The notes below the pieces were generated by a model. The model worked only from the letters and a program-made list of their open reading frames with translations. It was not told the DNA's origin and searched no databases. Below, in pieces: positions 34,538-43,952 of a DNA stretch of 64,000 bases. Source of the DNA: Paenibacillus sp. SY21-1 (lineage in GTDB: Bacteria > Bacillota > Bacilli > Paenibacillales > Paenibacillaceae); assembly GCF_005222705.1 (NCBI RefSeq), contig NZ_STGF01000010.1, positions 171,180 to 235,179 of the forward strand, read 5' to 3'. Positions within the stretch are counted from its first letter, which is position 1. Every line of letters starts with the position of its first letter. Position numbers and translations under genes: made by a program.

Positions 34538-36149
34538 GCTGGCTTTCGATCCGTTGTATCATCCTTATCCGTCCTTCCGTACACCCGTTTATGCCAAAAA
34601 AGGCATGGTTGCCACCTCCCAGCCGCTTGCGGCGCAAGCCGGACTGGACATGTTGAAGCAAGGCGGCAATGCCATAGACGCCGCAATCGCTGCCGCTGCG
34701 GCATTAACGGTTGTGGAGCCCTGCTCCAACGGCATCGGCGGCGACGCATTTGCGCTAATCTGGACCGGCGGCAAGCTGCACGGCTTAAACGCCAGCGGCC
34801 CGGCGCCAAGCGCCATTACCATCGATAAAGTGAAGCAGGCAGGATACGGGGCAATGCCCAAATACGGCCCATTAAGCGTAACGGTTCCGGGCGCTCCCGC
34901 TGCATGGCGAGAGCTGTCCAAGCGCTTCGGCCGACTGTCGCTAGCCGAGACGCTGGCCCCTGCCGTCCGCTATGCGGAGGAAGGCTTCGCCGTTACGTCC
35001 ACGATCGGCTACCATTGGAGCAAAGCCTGCGAGACATACAACAAGCTGCTCAAGGATGCTTGCTTCCGGCACTGGTTTACGACATTCGCGCCTAATGGAC
35101 GCCCGCCGGCTCCCGGAGAGCTGTGGTCTTCTCCCGATCACGCGCGTACGCTTCGGCTTATTGGCGAAACGGGAGCAGCCGCCTTTTACGAAGGCGAGCT
35201 TGCGGAGCGCATATCCGACTTTATGGCGGAGGCAGGCGGATTTCTTGCCTATGAGGATCTGGCCCGTTTCCAACCGGAGTGGGTGGAGCCGATCAGCGCC
35301 CCTTACCGGGACTACAGCGTGTGGGAGATCCCTCCCAACGGCCAAGGCCTAATTGCCCTGCAAGCGCTCCGGCTGCTGGACGGCTTTAGCGGCTTCCAGC
35401 CCGGCGCCATAGATACGTATCATAAGCAGATAGAAGCGATAAAGCTGGCTTTCGCTGATGCTCGCCGCTACATTACCGACTCACGCCAAATGACGCTCGA
35501 TGCAGCTTTGCTATTGTCCGAGAGTTACATCGCAGAGCGCCGCTTGCTCATGGGCGAGAGCGCTGCCCTGCCGGAGGCCGGACAGCCCAAAGGCAGCGGA
35601 ACCGTCTATCTCGCGGTCGCAGACGGGGAAGGGAATATGGTCTCTTTTATTCAAAGCAATTACATGCAGTTCGGCTCAGGGCTCGTTGTCCCGGGAACAG
35701 GAATCGCTTTGCAAAATCGCGGGAGCGATTTCTCGCTTGAGGAGGACGACGCCAATCGGCTGGAGCCCGGCAAACGAACCTATCATACGATTATTCCCGG
35801 CTTCCTGACCCGCAACGGGCAAGCGATAGGCCCATTTGGAGTAATGGGCGGACTGATGCAGCCGCAAGGTCATGTCCAAGCCATTATGAACACGATCGAT
35901 TTCGGCCTGCATCCGCAGGCCGCGCTGGATGCCCCTCGCTGGCAATGGACGAACGATCGGACGGTATTGGTGGAGCCGGGCTTTCCGGCAGCAGCCGCAC
36001 AGGCGCTCGCCCGCAAGGGCCATGATATCCGCTACGCGCTTGAGTCCGGCTCCTTCGGGCGCGGTCAAATTATTTGGCGGGACCCGGATACCGGCGTCCT
36101 GTGCGGTGGTACGGACTCTCGCACGGATGGAAGCATCGCCGTATGGTAG
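34530..36149 (+). CDS. ggt: Gamma-glutamyltransferase-family Ntn hydrolase (YwrD-like)
   Basis: A 539-residue protein. ATG 34530 overlaps the end of cysK by 8 bp. The family's autocatalytic cleavage site has a nucleophilic threonine; here it lies in GSGTVYLAVADGEG, where the usual TTH is TVY, so the nucleophile is kept but the next two residues differ. Other family segments are GGNAIDAAIAAAAALTVVEP, GIGGDAFALIW and PFGVMGGLMQPQGHVQ. There is no signal peptide, unlike secreted GGT, so it acts in the cytoplasm. It could free cysteine precursors from glutathione or gamma-glutamyl conjugates, fitting the sulfur context. Confidence 0.85.
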   Translation: MSKLAFDPLYHPYPSFRTPVYAKKGMVATSQPLAAQAGLDMLKQGGNAIDAAIAAAAALTVVEPCSNGIGGDAFALIWTGGKLHGLNASGPAPSAITIDKVKQAGYGAMPKYGPLSVTVPGAPAAWRELSKRFGRLSLAETLAPAVRYAEEGFAVTSTIGYHWSKACETYNKLLKDACFRHWFTTFAPNGRPPAPGELWSSPDHARTLRLIGETGAAAFYEGELAERISDFMAEAGGFLAYEDLARFQPEWVEPISAPYRDYSVWEIPPNGQGLIALQALRLLDGFSGFQPGAIDTYHKQIEAIKLAFADARRYITDSRQMTLDAALLLSESYIAERRLLMGESAALPEAGQPKGSGTVYLAVADGEGNMVSFIQSNYMQFGSGLVVPGTGIALQNRGSDFSLEEDDANRLEPGKRTYHTIIPGFLTRNGQAIGPFGVMGGLMQPQGHVQAIMNTIDFGLHPQAALDAPRWQWTNDRTVLVEPGFPAAAAQALARKGHDIRYALESGSFGRGQIIWRDPDTGVLCGGTDSRTDGSIAVW

Positions 36150-36172
36150 CTTAAGCCAAAGCTTCGTATAGA

Positions 36173-36264
36173 AATATGGAGAACGTATGGCGAAACGATA
36201 TACGTTCCTATATTTTCAAAAAAAACCGCAGGACCTCAGCCATACGGCGGTCTCCTGCGGTTTT
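36173..36264. terminator. Two hairpins between ggt and the MFS gene
   Basis: First, an AT-rich hairpin about 36173-36215 (arms AAATATGGAGAACGTAT / ATACGTTCCTATATTT). Second, a strong bidirectional terminator 36222-36264 with stem AAAACCGCAGGA / TCCTGCGGTTTT flanked by A and T runs. It ends both convergent units. Confidence 0.85.
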
Positions 36265-36307
36265 CTCTTTCTCCCGATTCTCTGTTTCTCTAGCTCAAGC
36301 CCGTAGA

Positions 36308-37699
36308 TCAGCCGCTCCAGCGGCTGCGCCAGTCCAATAACCGCCAGCCGCGGCCAGCCATATAGCCGGCAAGCAGTACAAGCGCGGCGCTGAGCGCAGC
36401 GCAGCCCCATGCCAGCGCATGCAAGCCCTTCGAGCCGACCTCGGCTCCGAATACAGCGCCAAGCAAGCTGGAGGTCAGTATCGTTCCCGTATATTTGGCA
36501 GTCATAAACAAGCCAGACGAGACTCCCGTCTGCGCAGGCGTTACCAGCTCGTATAATGCCGTTTGAAGCGCGATCGTATGGAAGCTGCCGCAAAGGCCGA
36601 AGACGGCAAGCACAACGGCGACTTGAGCCAGCGGCGAATGCTCGTGAAGCGTAAGCAGAAGCAGCGCCGCCGCCAGCATAATGCCGGAGCCGGCGAGCAG
36701 CGGCAGCCTGTATCCACTCCGCTCAATCCAACGCGCAATAAGCGGAGTTACAACCAGGCTCGTTCCTGCGTTAAAAAGCATAAGGATTCCCGCTTGCTGC
36801 GAGCTAAGCAGCATGGCCCCCTGCAAATAGGACGGCAGCCCGAACGAAATGACGTACGTAACCATGTTGCTCATTATAAATTGAAGATAAATGATGCTTA
36901 CCTTTGGTTTCCTCTGAAGAAAACGCACATCGATAAACGGCGCCCTGTGCTTTCGCTCGTATACCCATAGAACAAACGCCGATGCCAGAGAGGCGAATAA
37001 ATATCCCCAATGGGGAACCGTTCGCAGCGACATCAGAAAAAAGAGGCTGATCGTAATAAAAAAGCCGAATAAAAGGATGCCTGCCCAATCGAAGGCCGCA
37101 CCAGTCGCTTCGTCCCGCACATCCCTTGGCATCCAGCGGATAGCCAGCCAGAAGCAGACGGCGAGCAGCGGAAAATTAATGATAAAAATGGATGGCCAAT
37201 CCCCATAATGAACGAGCAGCCCGCCAATCGACGGGCCAAACGCTGCGGCTGTCGACGTAAATACGGCAATCGTGCTAATCGCCCTGGTCTGGCTTTCGCT
37301 TAAAAAGCGGCGAATCATTCCGATTCCTGCAGGATGGAAGGTCGAAATGCCGAGTGCCTGAATAATGCGAAAGACCATCAGCCACCCCAGGCTGGGAGAC
37401 AGCGGCGCAAGCGTGGAGGAGAGACAGATTAGGCACAAGCCGCAGAGGAAAACCCGTTTGCGCCCAAGCCTGTCGCTCAGCTTTCCCATAACCGGCTGCC
37501 CGATCGCACACGTAATATAGTAGCTTGCAATTAACCACGATATTTCCCCGAATCCGACCTGAAAATGCTCCTGCAGCCGTACAAACGCGACGGAAATCAT
37601 CGTTGTATTAAGCGGATTCAGCGTAATGCCTAAGGCGATGGCAGCGACTAAGCCAAACCTCTCCCGGGCGTCCAGTCCTCTGGCGCCATCTGTTGTCAT
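36308..37699 (-). CDS. MFS transporter (DHA2-like)
   Basis: A 463-residue major facilitator protein with about 12-14 membrane segments. The loop motif between helices 2 and 3 reads GKLSDRLGRKRVF, and FHPAGIGMIRRF and TAAAFGPSIGGLL correspond to motifs B and C of drug:H+ antiporters. Its ATG overlaps the stop of the SDR gene (ATGA). As last gene of the organosulfur operon it may export a by-product or import a substrate; the direction cannot be read from sequence. Confidence 0.87.
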   Translation of the reverse strand: MTTDGARGLDARERFGLVAAIALGITLNPLNTTMISVAFVRLQEHFQVGFGEISWLIASYYITCAIGQPVMGKLSDRLGRKRVFLCGLCLICLSSTLAPLSPSLGWLMVFRIIQALGISTFHPAGIGMIRRFLSESQTRAISTIAVFTSTAAAFGPSIGGLLVHYGDWPSIFIINFPLLAVCFWLAIRWMPRDVRDEATGAAFDWAGILLFGFFITISLFFLMSLRTVPHWGYLFASLASAFVLWVYERKHRAPFIDVRFLQRKPKVSIIYLQFIMSNMVTYVISFGLPSYLQGAMLLSSQQAGILMLFNAGTSLVVTPLIARWIERSGYRLPLLAGSGIMLAAALLLLTLHEHSPLAQVAVVLAVFGLCGSFHTIALQTALYELVTPAQTGVSSGLFMTAKYTGTILTSSLLGAVFGAEVGSKGLHALAWGCAALSAALVLLAGYMAGRGWRLLDWRSRWSG

Positions 37700-38496
37700 A
37701 GACCCGGCTGAGCTCCTCCATCCACGACAAATTCGGCTCCTGTCACGGCTTTGGCTCTGTCGGATAGCAAAAATAACGTGATGGCGGCGATATCCTCAGG
37801 CTCGACCAGTCTCCCAAGCGGAATTTCGCCGATCGTTCGGCTTCGCTCCTCCTCTACCGTAATTTGTTTGGCCTCGGCCCGCTGGGCGATCAGCCGCTCC
37901 GCACGCTCCGTCGCCGTCACGCCCGGGGATACGACATTGATGCGAATACGCGACTTGGCCAGCTCCTTGGAGATGCCTCTTGTAAAATTGACGATCGCCG
38001 CATTGGCTGTCCCGCCGGTAACAAAGAGCGGACTTGGCGTTCTTGCCGCCGAGCCTGCAATATTGACGATGCTGCCTCCTCCGCGCTTGGCAAGCTCGGG
38101 CACAGCCGACTGAACCAGCCGGATATACCCGTGCAGCTTGACCTCCCACGCATCGAGGAAATCCTGCTCCTTGAGCTCAAGAAAGCTTCCGGATCTGGCG
38201 GCGCCTGCATTGTTCACCAGCAGATCGATATGGCCGAATTGCCGAACCGCCGCATCTACAATGCGTGCAGCCGTCTCCTTATCCCGCAAATCCCCGCTAA
38301 CCGCAATCACCCGCTTGGCTTGCTCCGCATCGGCTGACCGCTCCAAAGCCGCAACAGCCTGCTCCAGACGTGCGCCGTCCCGTGCGACAAGCACGACATT
38401 GGCTCCTTCCTCATATAAAGCCTGAGCGATTGCAAATCCGATGCCGGCGCTGCCGCCGGTTACGATGGCCGTTTTGCCATTTAAATGAAGCTTCAT
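37696..38496 (-). CDS. SDR-family protein without the canonical YxxxK pair
   Basis: A 266-residue SDR with a normal cofactor motif (VTGGSAGIGFAIA), NNAG and the C-terminal VVDGGAQPG. At the active site, after NIAGSAARTPSPLF, the sequence reads VTGGTANAAI where YSASKAAL is usual, so neither the catalytic tyrosine nor the lysine is at its normal place. The gene may encode a divergent SDR subgroup or a non-catalytic homologue. It is in the middle of the organosulfur operon, 23 bp from the aldolase-family gene and overlapping the MFS gene. Confidence 0.82.
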   Translation of the reverse strand: MKLHLNGKTAIVTGGSAGIGFAIAQALYEEGANVVLVARDGARLEQAVAALERSADAEQAKRVIAVSGDLRDKETAARIVDAAVRQFGHIDLLVNNAGAARSGSFLELKEQDFLDAWEVKLHGYIRLVQSAVPELAKRGGGSIVNIAGSAARTPSPLFVTGGTANAAIVNFTRGISKELAKSRIRINVVSPGVTATERAERLIAQRAEAKQITVEEERSRTIGEIPLGRLVEPEDIAAITLFLLSDRAKAVTGAEFVVDGGAQPGL

Positions 38497-38519
38497 GCCT
38501 CTCCCTCCTGTATCGCCGA

Positions 38520-39269
38520 TTATGGCTGCAAATCCGGATTTTCTTTAAGAATCGCCTGATAGTAAGGCTGAAAATTCAACCATGCGTTATATGGATTGCC
38601 GTTAGCGGACAGCTTCTCCGCACGTTCATGCTCGATCGGATAGGTTTTGCCGTTGGCTTCGGCCAGAAGCTGCACTTTGCAGGCTTCTTCCATTGAAATA
38701 AACAAAAATGCAGTCTCGTCTACCGTATCCCCTACTGTAACAAGTCCATGATTTTTGAGAATAAGCGCCTTCAGTCCCTTTAGCGCCTCCGCCAGCTTCT
38801 CGCCTTCGCCGTTCGCCAGCGTATCGTACAGCGCATGGCGGTTGTAGAAGGTTACGGCCTCCGTGGTAAGCGGGTCCAGCAGCCGGTTGAGCGTCGACCA
38901 CGTTTTACCATAAGTCGAGTGGGTATGGGCAATCACTTTGACGTCGGGACGAGCCTTGAACAACGGAATATGAAGGCGAGTGCCGCCAGGATGCACGACT
39001 CCCTCTCCTTCAACGATCTGCCCGTCATAATTCAGCAGCAGCAGATTGCCGGTCGTAATCTGATTAAAGCTGACGGCATAAGGGTTCGTCCAGTAAAGCT
39101 CGGGATGCTCCGGGTCACGCGCGGCAATATGGCCGCGAACGCCCTGATCAAAGCCAAGCTTGTAGAATACGCGAAAGGCGGCGGCGAGCCGCTCCTTTAT
39201 ATGCTGTCTATGCTCCTCAACATTTGAAAATACGGGAAGCTCGTGATGCGATACCGGTTTGCTCGTCAT
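38520..39269 (-). CDS. Class II aldolase/adducin-family protein
   Basis: A 249-residue protein; ATG 39269 follows GAGGAG, and the longer frame from 39320 has no site. The zinc ligands of the family appear as HTHSTYG (two His) and a later His in ALILKNHGLVTVGDT. VRGHIAARDPE and GEGVVHPGGTRLHIPLF are typical family segments. Class II aldolase-type enzymes cleave or epimerise short carbohydrates, and relatives act on sulfolactaldehyde-like or hydroxy acid compounds. In this operon it could process the carbon skeleton left after monooxygenation; this is an inference. Confidence 0.83.
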   Translation of the reverse strand: MTSKPVSHHELPVFSNVEEHRQHIKERLAAAFRVFYKLGFDQGVRGHIAARDPEHPELYWTNPYAVSFNQITTGNLLLLNYDGQIVEGEGVVHPGGTRLHIPLFKARPDVKVIAHTHSTYGKTWSTLNRLLDPLTTEAVTFYNRHALYDTLANGEGEKLAEALKGLKALILKNHGLVTVGDTVDETAFLFISMEEACKVQLLAEANGKTYPIEHERAEKLSANGNPYNAWLNFQPYYQAILKENPDLQP

Positions 39270-39331
39270 GGTACATTCTCCTCTTCTACCTTCATATTGG
39301 GATGAAACGGATAAGGCCAATCCTAAAAAAC

Positions 39332-40684
39332 CTATACATGCAGCCGACTGGTGCCCGAATATCTTTGAACCGTATAACGATTTTCCGGGAAGCCCAGGCC
39401 GAGATTACCCCGCAGCGTATGACTCTCGTACTCCTTCCGAAACAAGCCGCGCTCGCGCAGCAGCGGGAGCACCAGCCCGGTGAAATCATCCAGCCCGTCA
39501 GGCAGAAGCTGATTGCCCAGCACAAAACCGTCAGCCGCCCCGGTCTCGAACCACAGCTGAATGTTGTCCGCCACCTCGTCAGCCGTTCCAAAGAACGGCC
39601 CCTTTGGCGTCGTAACGCGCAGGGCGGTTTGACGAAGCGTCCAGCCTCCCTCCTTCGCCATGCGGACAATTTTTTCGGATTTGTATCGGAAGCTGTTTTC
39701 GCCGAGGCTGACGACCTCCGGGAAAGGCTCATCAAGCGGATAGGCCGAAAAGTCGTGCTCATTAAAAAACCTTCCCAAAAAATCCAGCGCGTCCTCTATC
39801 GCCACATAAGAGCATACCCGCTCGTATTTGGCCTCCGCTTCCTCGAGCGTCGTCCCGATAAACGTCTTCAAATTCGGGAACACCAGCACCTCGTCCGGGT
39901 TGCGGCCAAGCGCGGCCGCCCGGGATTTGATATCGCTATAGAATTGTCTTCCTTCCTCCAGACTATCAATATGGGCGTAGACGGCATCGGCCTCCAGCGC
40001 CGCCAGCTGGCGGCCGGAATCGGAGGAGCCGGCCTGAAAGGTAACCGGCTGACCCTGCACCGAACGGGCAATGTTCAGCGGCCCGGCCACATCGTAGAAC
40101 TCCCCATGGTGATTAAGCTCGTGAAGCTTGGCGGGGTCGAAGAAACGGCCGCTCTCGCGATCGCGCAGAAACGCATCGTCCTCCCACGAATCCCACAAGC
40201 CTTTCACGACTTGCACAAACTCGATGGCTCGCTTGTAACGCAAGCCATGCTCGGGATGGCGCTCCTTGCCGAAGTTGCTTGCCGCCGCATCTGCCGCCGA
40301 CGTAACGACATTCCAGCCTGCCCGGCCTTTGCTGATCATATCGAGCGAAGCCAGCTGCCTTGCAAGATTAAACGGCTCGTTGTAGGTCGTAGATAACGTG
40401 CTGATCAATCCAATGCTGGAGGTGGCTCCGGCCAGAGCGGACAGGATCGTTGTCGGCTCGAAGCGATTCAGAAAAGGAGGCGCAGTCGCTGCCGAGATGT
40501 GCAGCCCATCCACCATAAATATAAAGTCTAGCTTGGCCGCCTCCGCTTTTCGCGCCATTTCTACATAATGCTCAAAGCTTGTATCCGCATCGCTGCGCGC
40601 GCCCGGATGCTTCCATGAAGCGATATGCGAGCCCGAGCCTTGTATAATCGTTCCAAGCTTAAGCGTTCTTTGTTTGCTGCTCAT
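39332..40684 (-). CDS. LLM-class flavin-dependent monooxygenase (NtaA/SnaA/DszA family)
   Basis: A 450-residue FMNH2-dependent TIM-barrel monooxygenase of the bacterial luciferase superfamily. Family segments include TLKLGTIIQGSGSHIASWKH, GRAGWNVVTSAADAAASNFG, WDSWEDDAFLRDRESGRFFD and VTFQAGSSDSGRQLAA. Members of the NtaA/SnaA/SoxA/DszA group oxidise nitrilotriacetate, dibenzothiophene sulfone and related compounds and need a separate flavin reductase. No reductase gene is adjacent. ATG 40684 follows AAGGAGG. It is 34-40% or so alike by eye to the next LLM gene, suggesting an old tandem duplication; no exact figure was calculated. Confidence 0.88.
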   Translation of the reverse strand: MSSKQRTLKLGTIIQGSGSHIASWKHPGARSDADTSFEHYVEMARKAEAAKLDFIFMVDGLHISAATAPPFLNRFEPTTILSALAGATSSIGLISTLSTTYNEPFNLARQLASLDMISKGRAGWNVVTSAADAAASNFGKERHPEHGLRYKRAIEFVQVVKGLWDSWEDDAFLRDRESGRFFDPAKLHELNHHGEFYDVAGPLNIARSVQGQPVTFQAGSSDSGRQLAALEADAVYAHIDSLEEGRQFYSDIKSRAAALGRNPDEVLVFPNLKTFIGTTLEEAEAKYERVCSYVAIEDALDFLGRFFNEHDFSAYPLDEPFPEVVSLGENSFRYKSEKIVRMAKEGGWTLRQTALRVTTPKGPFFGTADEVADNIQLWFETGAADGFVLGNQLLPDGLDDFTGLVLPLLRERGLFRKEYESHTLRGNLGLGFPENRYTVQRYSGTSRLHV

Positions 40685-40725
40685 GCGCTGAACCTCCTTG
40701 TTGTCGCCGCTGACGACGGGGCCGA

Positions 40726-42069
40726 TTAGCCCCGTTGTCCAGCCAGCGTGTATCGGTTGACCGGATACTCCAGACCAAGATTGCCGCGCAGCGTATCCGC
40801 CTCGTATTCCGTGCGGAAGATGCCTCGCTCCTGCAGAATCGGCACGACATGCTGAATAAATTCACGCAGTCCCTCCGGCTGGACATCCCCCGCTACCATA
40901 TAGCCGTCTACGGCGCCCGATTCGTAGAACAGCTGCATTTTATCGGCTATTTCTTCGGCCGTTCCTACAAAATCGCCTTTAGGCGCGGCAATTCGCTGCG
41001 CCAGCTCGCGAAGCGTCAAATTCTGCTCGCGCGCAAGCTTTAATATTTTTTCCGTGCCCGACTTAAAGCTGTTGGACCCGATCCCTTCCAGCGGAGGCAG
41101 CGGCTTGTCCAGGGGGAATTGCGAAAAGTCGAAGAAGCTGAAAAATCTGCTCAAATATTTCACCGCGAGCTCATCATCGATGTAGCCTAAAGTCGATTGA
41201 TATTTCTCCTCGGCCTCCTGCTTCGTCCGGCCGATAATCGGCGTCATGGCAGGGAAAATGAGAATATCGTCCGGATTTCGTCCGAAGCCGGCCGCACGGC
41301 GCTTCAAATCCTGCGCATACGCGATTACATTTTCCAACGTCAAATTATCCGTGCTGGAGAAAACCCCGTCGGCTTCCCGCGCCGCGAGATTTTTGCCGGC
41401 TTCCGAGGCGCCCGCCTGAAATACGACCGGGCGGCCTTGAGGCGATCTTTCCATATTCAAAGGACCCTGCACCGAAAAATATTCTCCTTGATGATTCAGC
41501 TGATGCATTTTGTCAAAGTTCACATACAAGCCGCTTTCTTTATCGCGAACGAAGGCATCGTCCTCCCATGAGTCCCATAGCCCCTTGACGACTTTAATGT
41601 ACTCCTCCGCCATTTGATAGCGCACCTCATGCTCATACAGCTTGTCTCCATTAAAATTGCGCGCCACCTGCTCGATAGCCGAGGTCACCGCATTCCAGCC
41701 TGCGCGCCCTTCGCTGAGCTTGTCCAGCGAGGCCAGCTGGCGCGCAGTCGTATACGGGTAGCTGAAGGAGGTCGTCATCGTTGGCACGAACCCGATTCTG
41801 GAGGTGACGGAGGCCAGCGCCGACATCGCTACAATCGGGTCGAAACGGCTTACATAATAAGGAGCGGATTCTTTGGTGATATAGGCCGAATCGGCAAGAA
41901 ACGCAAAATCAAATTTCGCCTCCTCCGCCATCAGCACAATCTCTTTGTACAACCGGATATTGACCGGCGCGTCAGATGGCGTCGCATGATGTCTCCAGCC
42001 CGCGATATTGTTGCCTGCGCCGCGCAAATAGGCGGCCAGCTTCAGCTTTCTTTTCCTTTTTTCTGCCAT
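40726..42069 (-). CDS. Second LLM-class flavin-dependent monooxygenase
   Basis: A 447-residue paralogue of the downstream gene with matching segments: LKLAAYLRGAGNNIAGWRH, GRAGWNAVTSAIEQVARNF, WDSWEDDAFVRDKESGLYV and PVVFQAGASEAGKNLAA. ATG 42069 follows GGGAGG; the frame from 42099 overlaps the preceding gene and was not used. Two paralogous monooxygenases in one operon suggest two related substrates or two steps. It lies 14 bp after the binding-protein gene, so import and oxidation are coupled at transcription level. Confidence 0.88.
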   Translation of the reverse strand: MAEKRKRKLKLAAYLRGAGNNIAGWRHHATPSDAPVNIRLYKEIVLMAEEAKFDFAFLADSAYITKESAPYYVSRFDPIVAMSALASVTSRIGFVPTMTTSFSYPYTTARQLASLDKLSEGRAGWNAVTSAIEQVARNFNGDKLYEHEVRYQMAEEYIKVVKGLWDSWEDDAFVRDKESGLYVNFDKMHQLNHQGEYFSVQGPLNMERSPQGRPVVFQAGASEAGKNLAAREADGVFSSTDNLTLENVIAYAQDLKRRAAGFGRNPDDILIFPAMTPIIGRTKQEAEEKYQSTLGYIDDELAVKYLSRFFSFFDFSQFPLDKPLPPLEGIGSNSFKSGTEKILKLAREQNLTLRELAQRIAAPKGDFVGTAEEIADKMQLFYESGAVDGYMVAGDVQPEGLREFIQHVVPILQERGIFRTEYEADTLRGNLGLEYPVNRYTLAGQRG

Positions 42070-42083
42070 GATCGTATCCTCCC

Positions 42084-43115
42084 TTAACGTACAATCCATT
42101 CGTCAAAATTAAAGTCCAGCTCGGCCAAGCCTTCGTTGACCAAAAACTCCTTCGCCTTCCGCAGCCGCTCGATGCCGTCGTCGCTGAGTGCCGTTTCCTG
42201 AATGTCCTCAATCGGATACAGCTTGTCCACTATCTCGCGGTCGGCTCCCAGATTTTTTGCCAGGAAGCTGTAATACTCGTCGGGCTTGGCGACTAGATCG
42301 TTGTAAGCCTTTGCTCTGGCTTCAGCCCACGCCTTGGGAAAGTCTGGATATTTCTCCAAAAAAGCCTCGCTCACATACGTTGACGTCGTTCCATACAAAT
42401 CGGGATATTCAGAAGCCTCGCCAAGCAGCGGATACCCTTCTTTATGAACGAGCAGGTAATTTTCAAGCACATACGATACGCCTGCCAATGCGTCGATATC
42501 CCCGCGCGCCAGCGCCGGCAGAGCTTCCGATCCGCGCATGTCCAGCACTTCGGCCTTAATGTCCAGCTTTTGCAGCAGGCCTACGAGATACCGGTGAGTT
42601 TGAGAGCCTTTGACGACGGCAATCTTCTTCCCATCCAGCTCCTTCGCTGTAGCAACGCCGCCTTTTTTGCCAATCAGGAAGCTGTTGTTCTGAATAAGCG
42701 GCTGCGCAATAACCTTTGTTTTGGCGCCCGCGGCCCGGGCCAGAATCGATGGAGCATCCCCCGAGGTCCCGAGGTCGATGCGCCCGCTAATTACCGCTTC
42801 ATTCAAATCCGGCCCGGTCCCTAAGCCGGTGACGTTAATGGTGCCTATGCCTTGCTTCTTCAATTCCTCCTGTATAATTCCCGTATACAGGCCCCACCCT
42901 TCCGCGCCGGGCGGAAATTCCGAGGCCCCGACAAAGCCGATGTTCAGCTCCCCGTCCGCCTCTGCCGCAGCCTGCGGCTGGTTCGTCGCTGTTTTTTCCC
43001 CTTCATTCGCTGTTGGAGCAGCCGTTCCGCCGTTCCCGCTTCCGCAAGCCTGAATAAGCAGCATAATCGCCAATAGTGCAACCAGCATCGTCATTTTTCC
43101 TGTTTTCATTCTCAA
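42084..43115 (-). CDS. ssuA: Aliphatic sulfonate-type ABC substrate-binding lipoprotein
   Basis: A 343-residue lipoprotein with signal peptide and lipobox LLIQACGSG. It is followed by a low-complexity linker (about 25-55) and an SsuA/TauA-type type-2 periplasmic-binding fold (LNIGFVGASEFPPG, DLGTSGDAPSILARAAG, KELDGKKIAVVKGSQTHRYL). The start is taken as TTG 43115, which is 8 nt from GGAGG; ATG 43109 is the alternative at 14 nt. It delivers the substrate to the two permeases encoded upstream. The specific organosulfur ligand cannot be told. Confidence 0.87.
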   Translation of the reverse strand: MRMKTGKMTMLVALLAIMLLIQACGSGNGGTAAPTANEGEKTATNQPQAAAEADGELNIGFVGASEFPPGAEGWGLYTGIIQEELKKQGIGTINVTGLGTGPDLNEAVISGRIDLGTSGDAPSILARAAGAKTKVIAQPLIQNNSFLIGKKGGVATAKELDGKKIAVVKGSQTHRYLVGLLQKLDIKAEVLDMRGSEALPALARGDIDALAGVSYVLENYLLVHKEGYPLLGEASEYPDLYGTTSTYVSEAFLEKYPDFPKAWAEARAKAYNDLVAKPDEYYSFLAKNLGADREIVDKLYPIEDIQETALSDDGIERLRKAKEFLVNEGLAELDFNFDEWIVR

Positions 43116-43168
43116 TTCCCCATCCTCCGTTTAGTTGTCCTATTCAATCCTTCTATCTATAAGCCTGA

Positions 43169-43942
43169 CTAGCCCTGAAAACCGTCCTGCCAGACCAGCA
43201 GCTTCCGCTCCAGCCAGCGCAGCAGCGAATCGATCAGCTTGCCCGCCAGCGCAAACAGGATAACGCCGACAAAAATATAATCCGTTCTAAAAAACTGTTG
43301 CCCAAAGTTGATCAGATGTCCGATCCCCTCCTTGGAGCCGATCAGCTCCGCAACGACCAGCCCCAGCCAGGATACGGCGAGCGACAGCCGGATGCCCAGG
43401 AGAATGCCGGGAGCGGCGGCGGGCAAAATAAGGCGCAGCAGCGTTTTTCCCGTTCCGAAGCCCAGCACCCGCGATACCTCAAACAGCTTGCGATCTACAC
43501 CCCGGATGCCCAGAAAGGTATGAACATACATCGGGAAAAAGGCGGCCTCCGCTACAATTACAATTTTTGACGTTTCGCCGAAGCCGAACCACAAAATGAT
43601 CAGCGGGGCAACGGCCAAGCTTGGAGTCATTCTTAAAAACTGCAAAGTAGGATCGATCAGCTGCTCCGAATGCCGGGAGTAGCCGGTTAGAAATCCGATA
43701 ACCAGCGCCGCTCCTGCCCCGCACACAAACCCCGTCATCGCCCGCTGAAAGCTTCTGGCAATGTGCTGCAGCATTTCGCCCGAGCTTAGCAATTCTATGA
43801 AAGCCGCGCCGATCTGTTTGGGAGTCGGAAGAAAAAAGGTATCAATCATGCCTAGCCCGCCAAGCAGCTGCCACAATGCGACAAGTCCGATTGGCAGCAC
43901 GACGCCTGACATATCCCCGAACGTTAGTTTTCGCGTTTTCAT
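43169..43942 (-). CDS. ssuC: ABC transporter permease (SsuC-like), second copy
   Basis: A 257-residue permease with about six membrane helices and a binding-protein-dependent transport motif (EAA loop region: EVSRVLGFGTGKTLLRLILP AAAPG, then GIRLSLAVSWLGLVVAELIG). It is similar over its length to the upstream permease, so the two may form a heterodimer or serve two systems. It lies 10 bp after the first permease gene. Confidence 0.87.
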   Translation of the reverse strand: MKTRKLTFGDMSGVVLPIGLVALWQLLGGLGMIDTFFLPTPKQIGAAFIELLSSGEMLQHIARSFQRAMTGFVCGAGAALVIGFLTGYSRHSEQLIDPTLQFLRMTPSLAVAPLIILWFGFGETSKIVIVAEAAFFPMYVHTFLGIRGVDRKLFEVSRVLGFGTGKTLLRLILPAAAPGILLGIRLSLAVSWLGLVVAELIGSKEGIGHLINFGQQFFRTDYIFVGVILFALAGKLIDSLLRWLERKLLVWQDGFQG

Positions 43943-43952
43943 GGCTGCCCTC

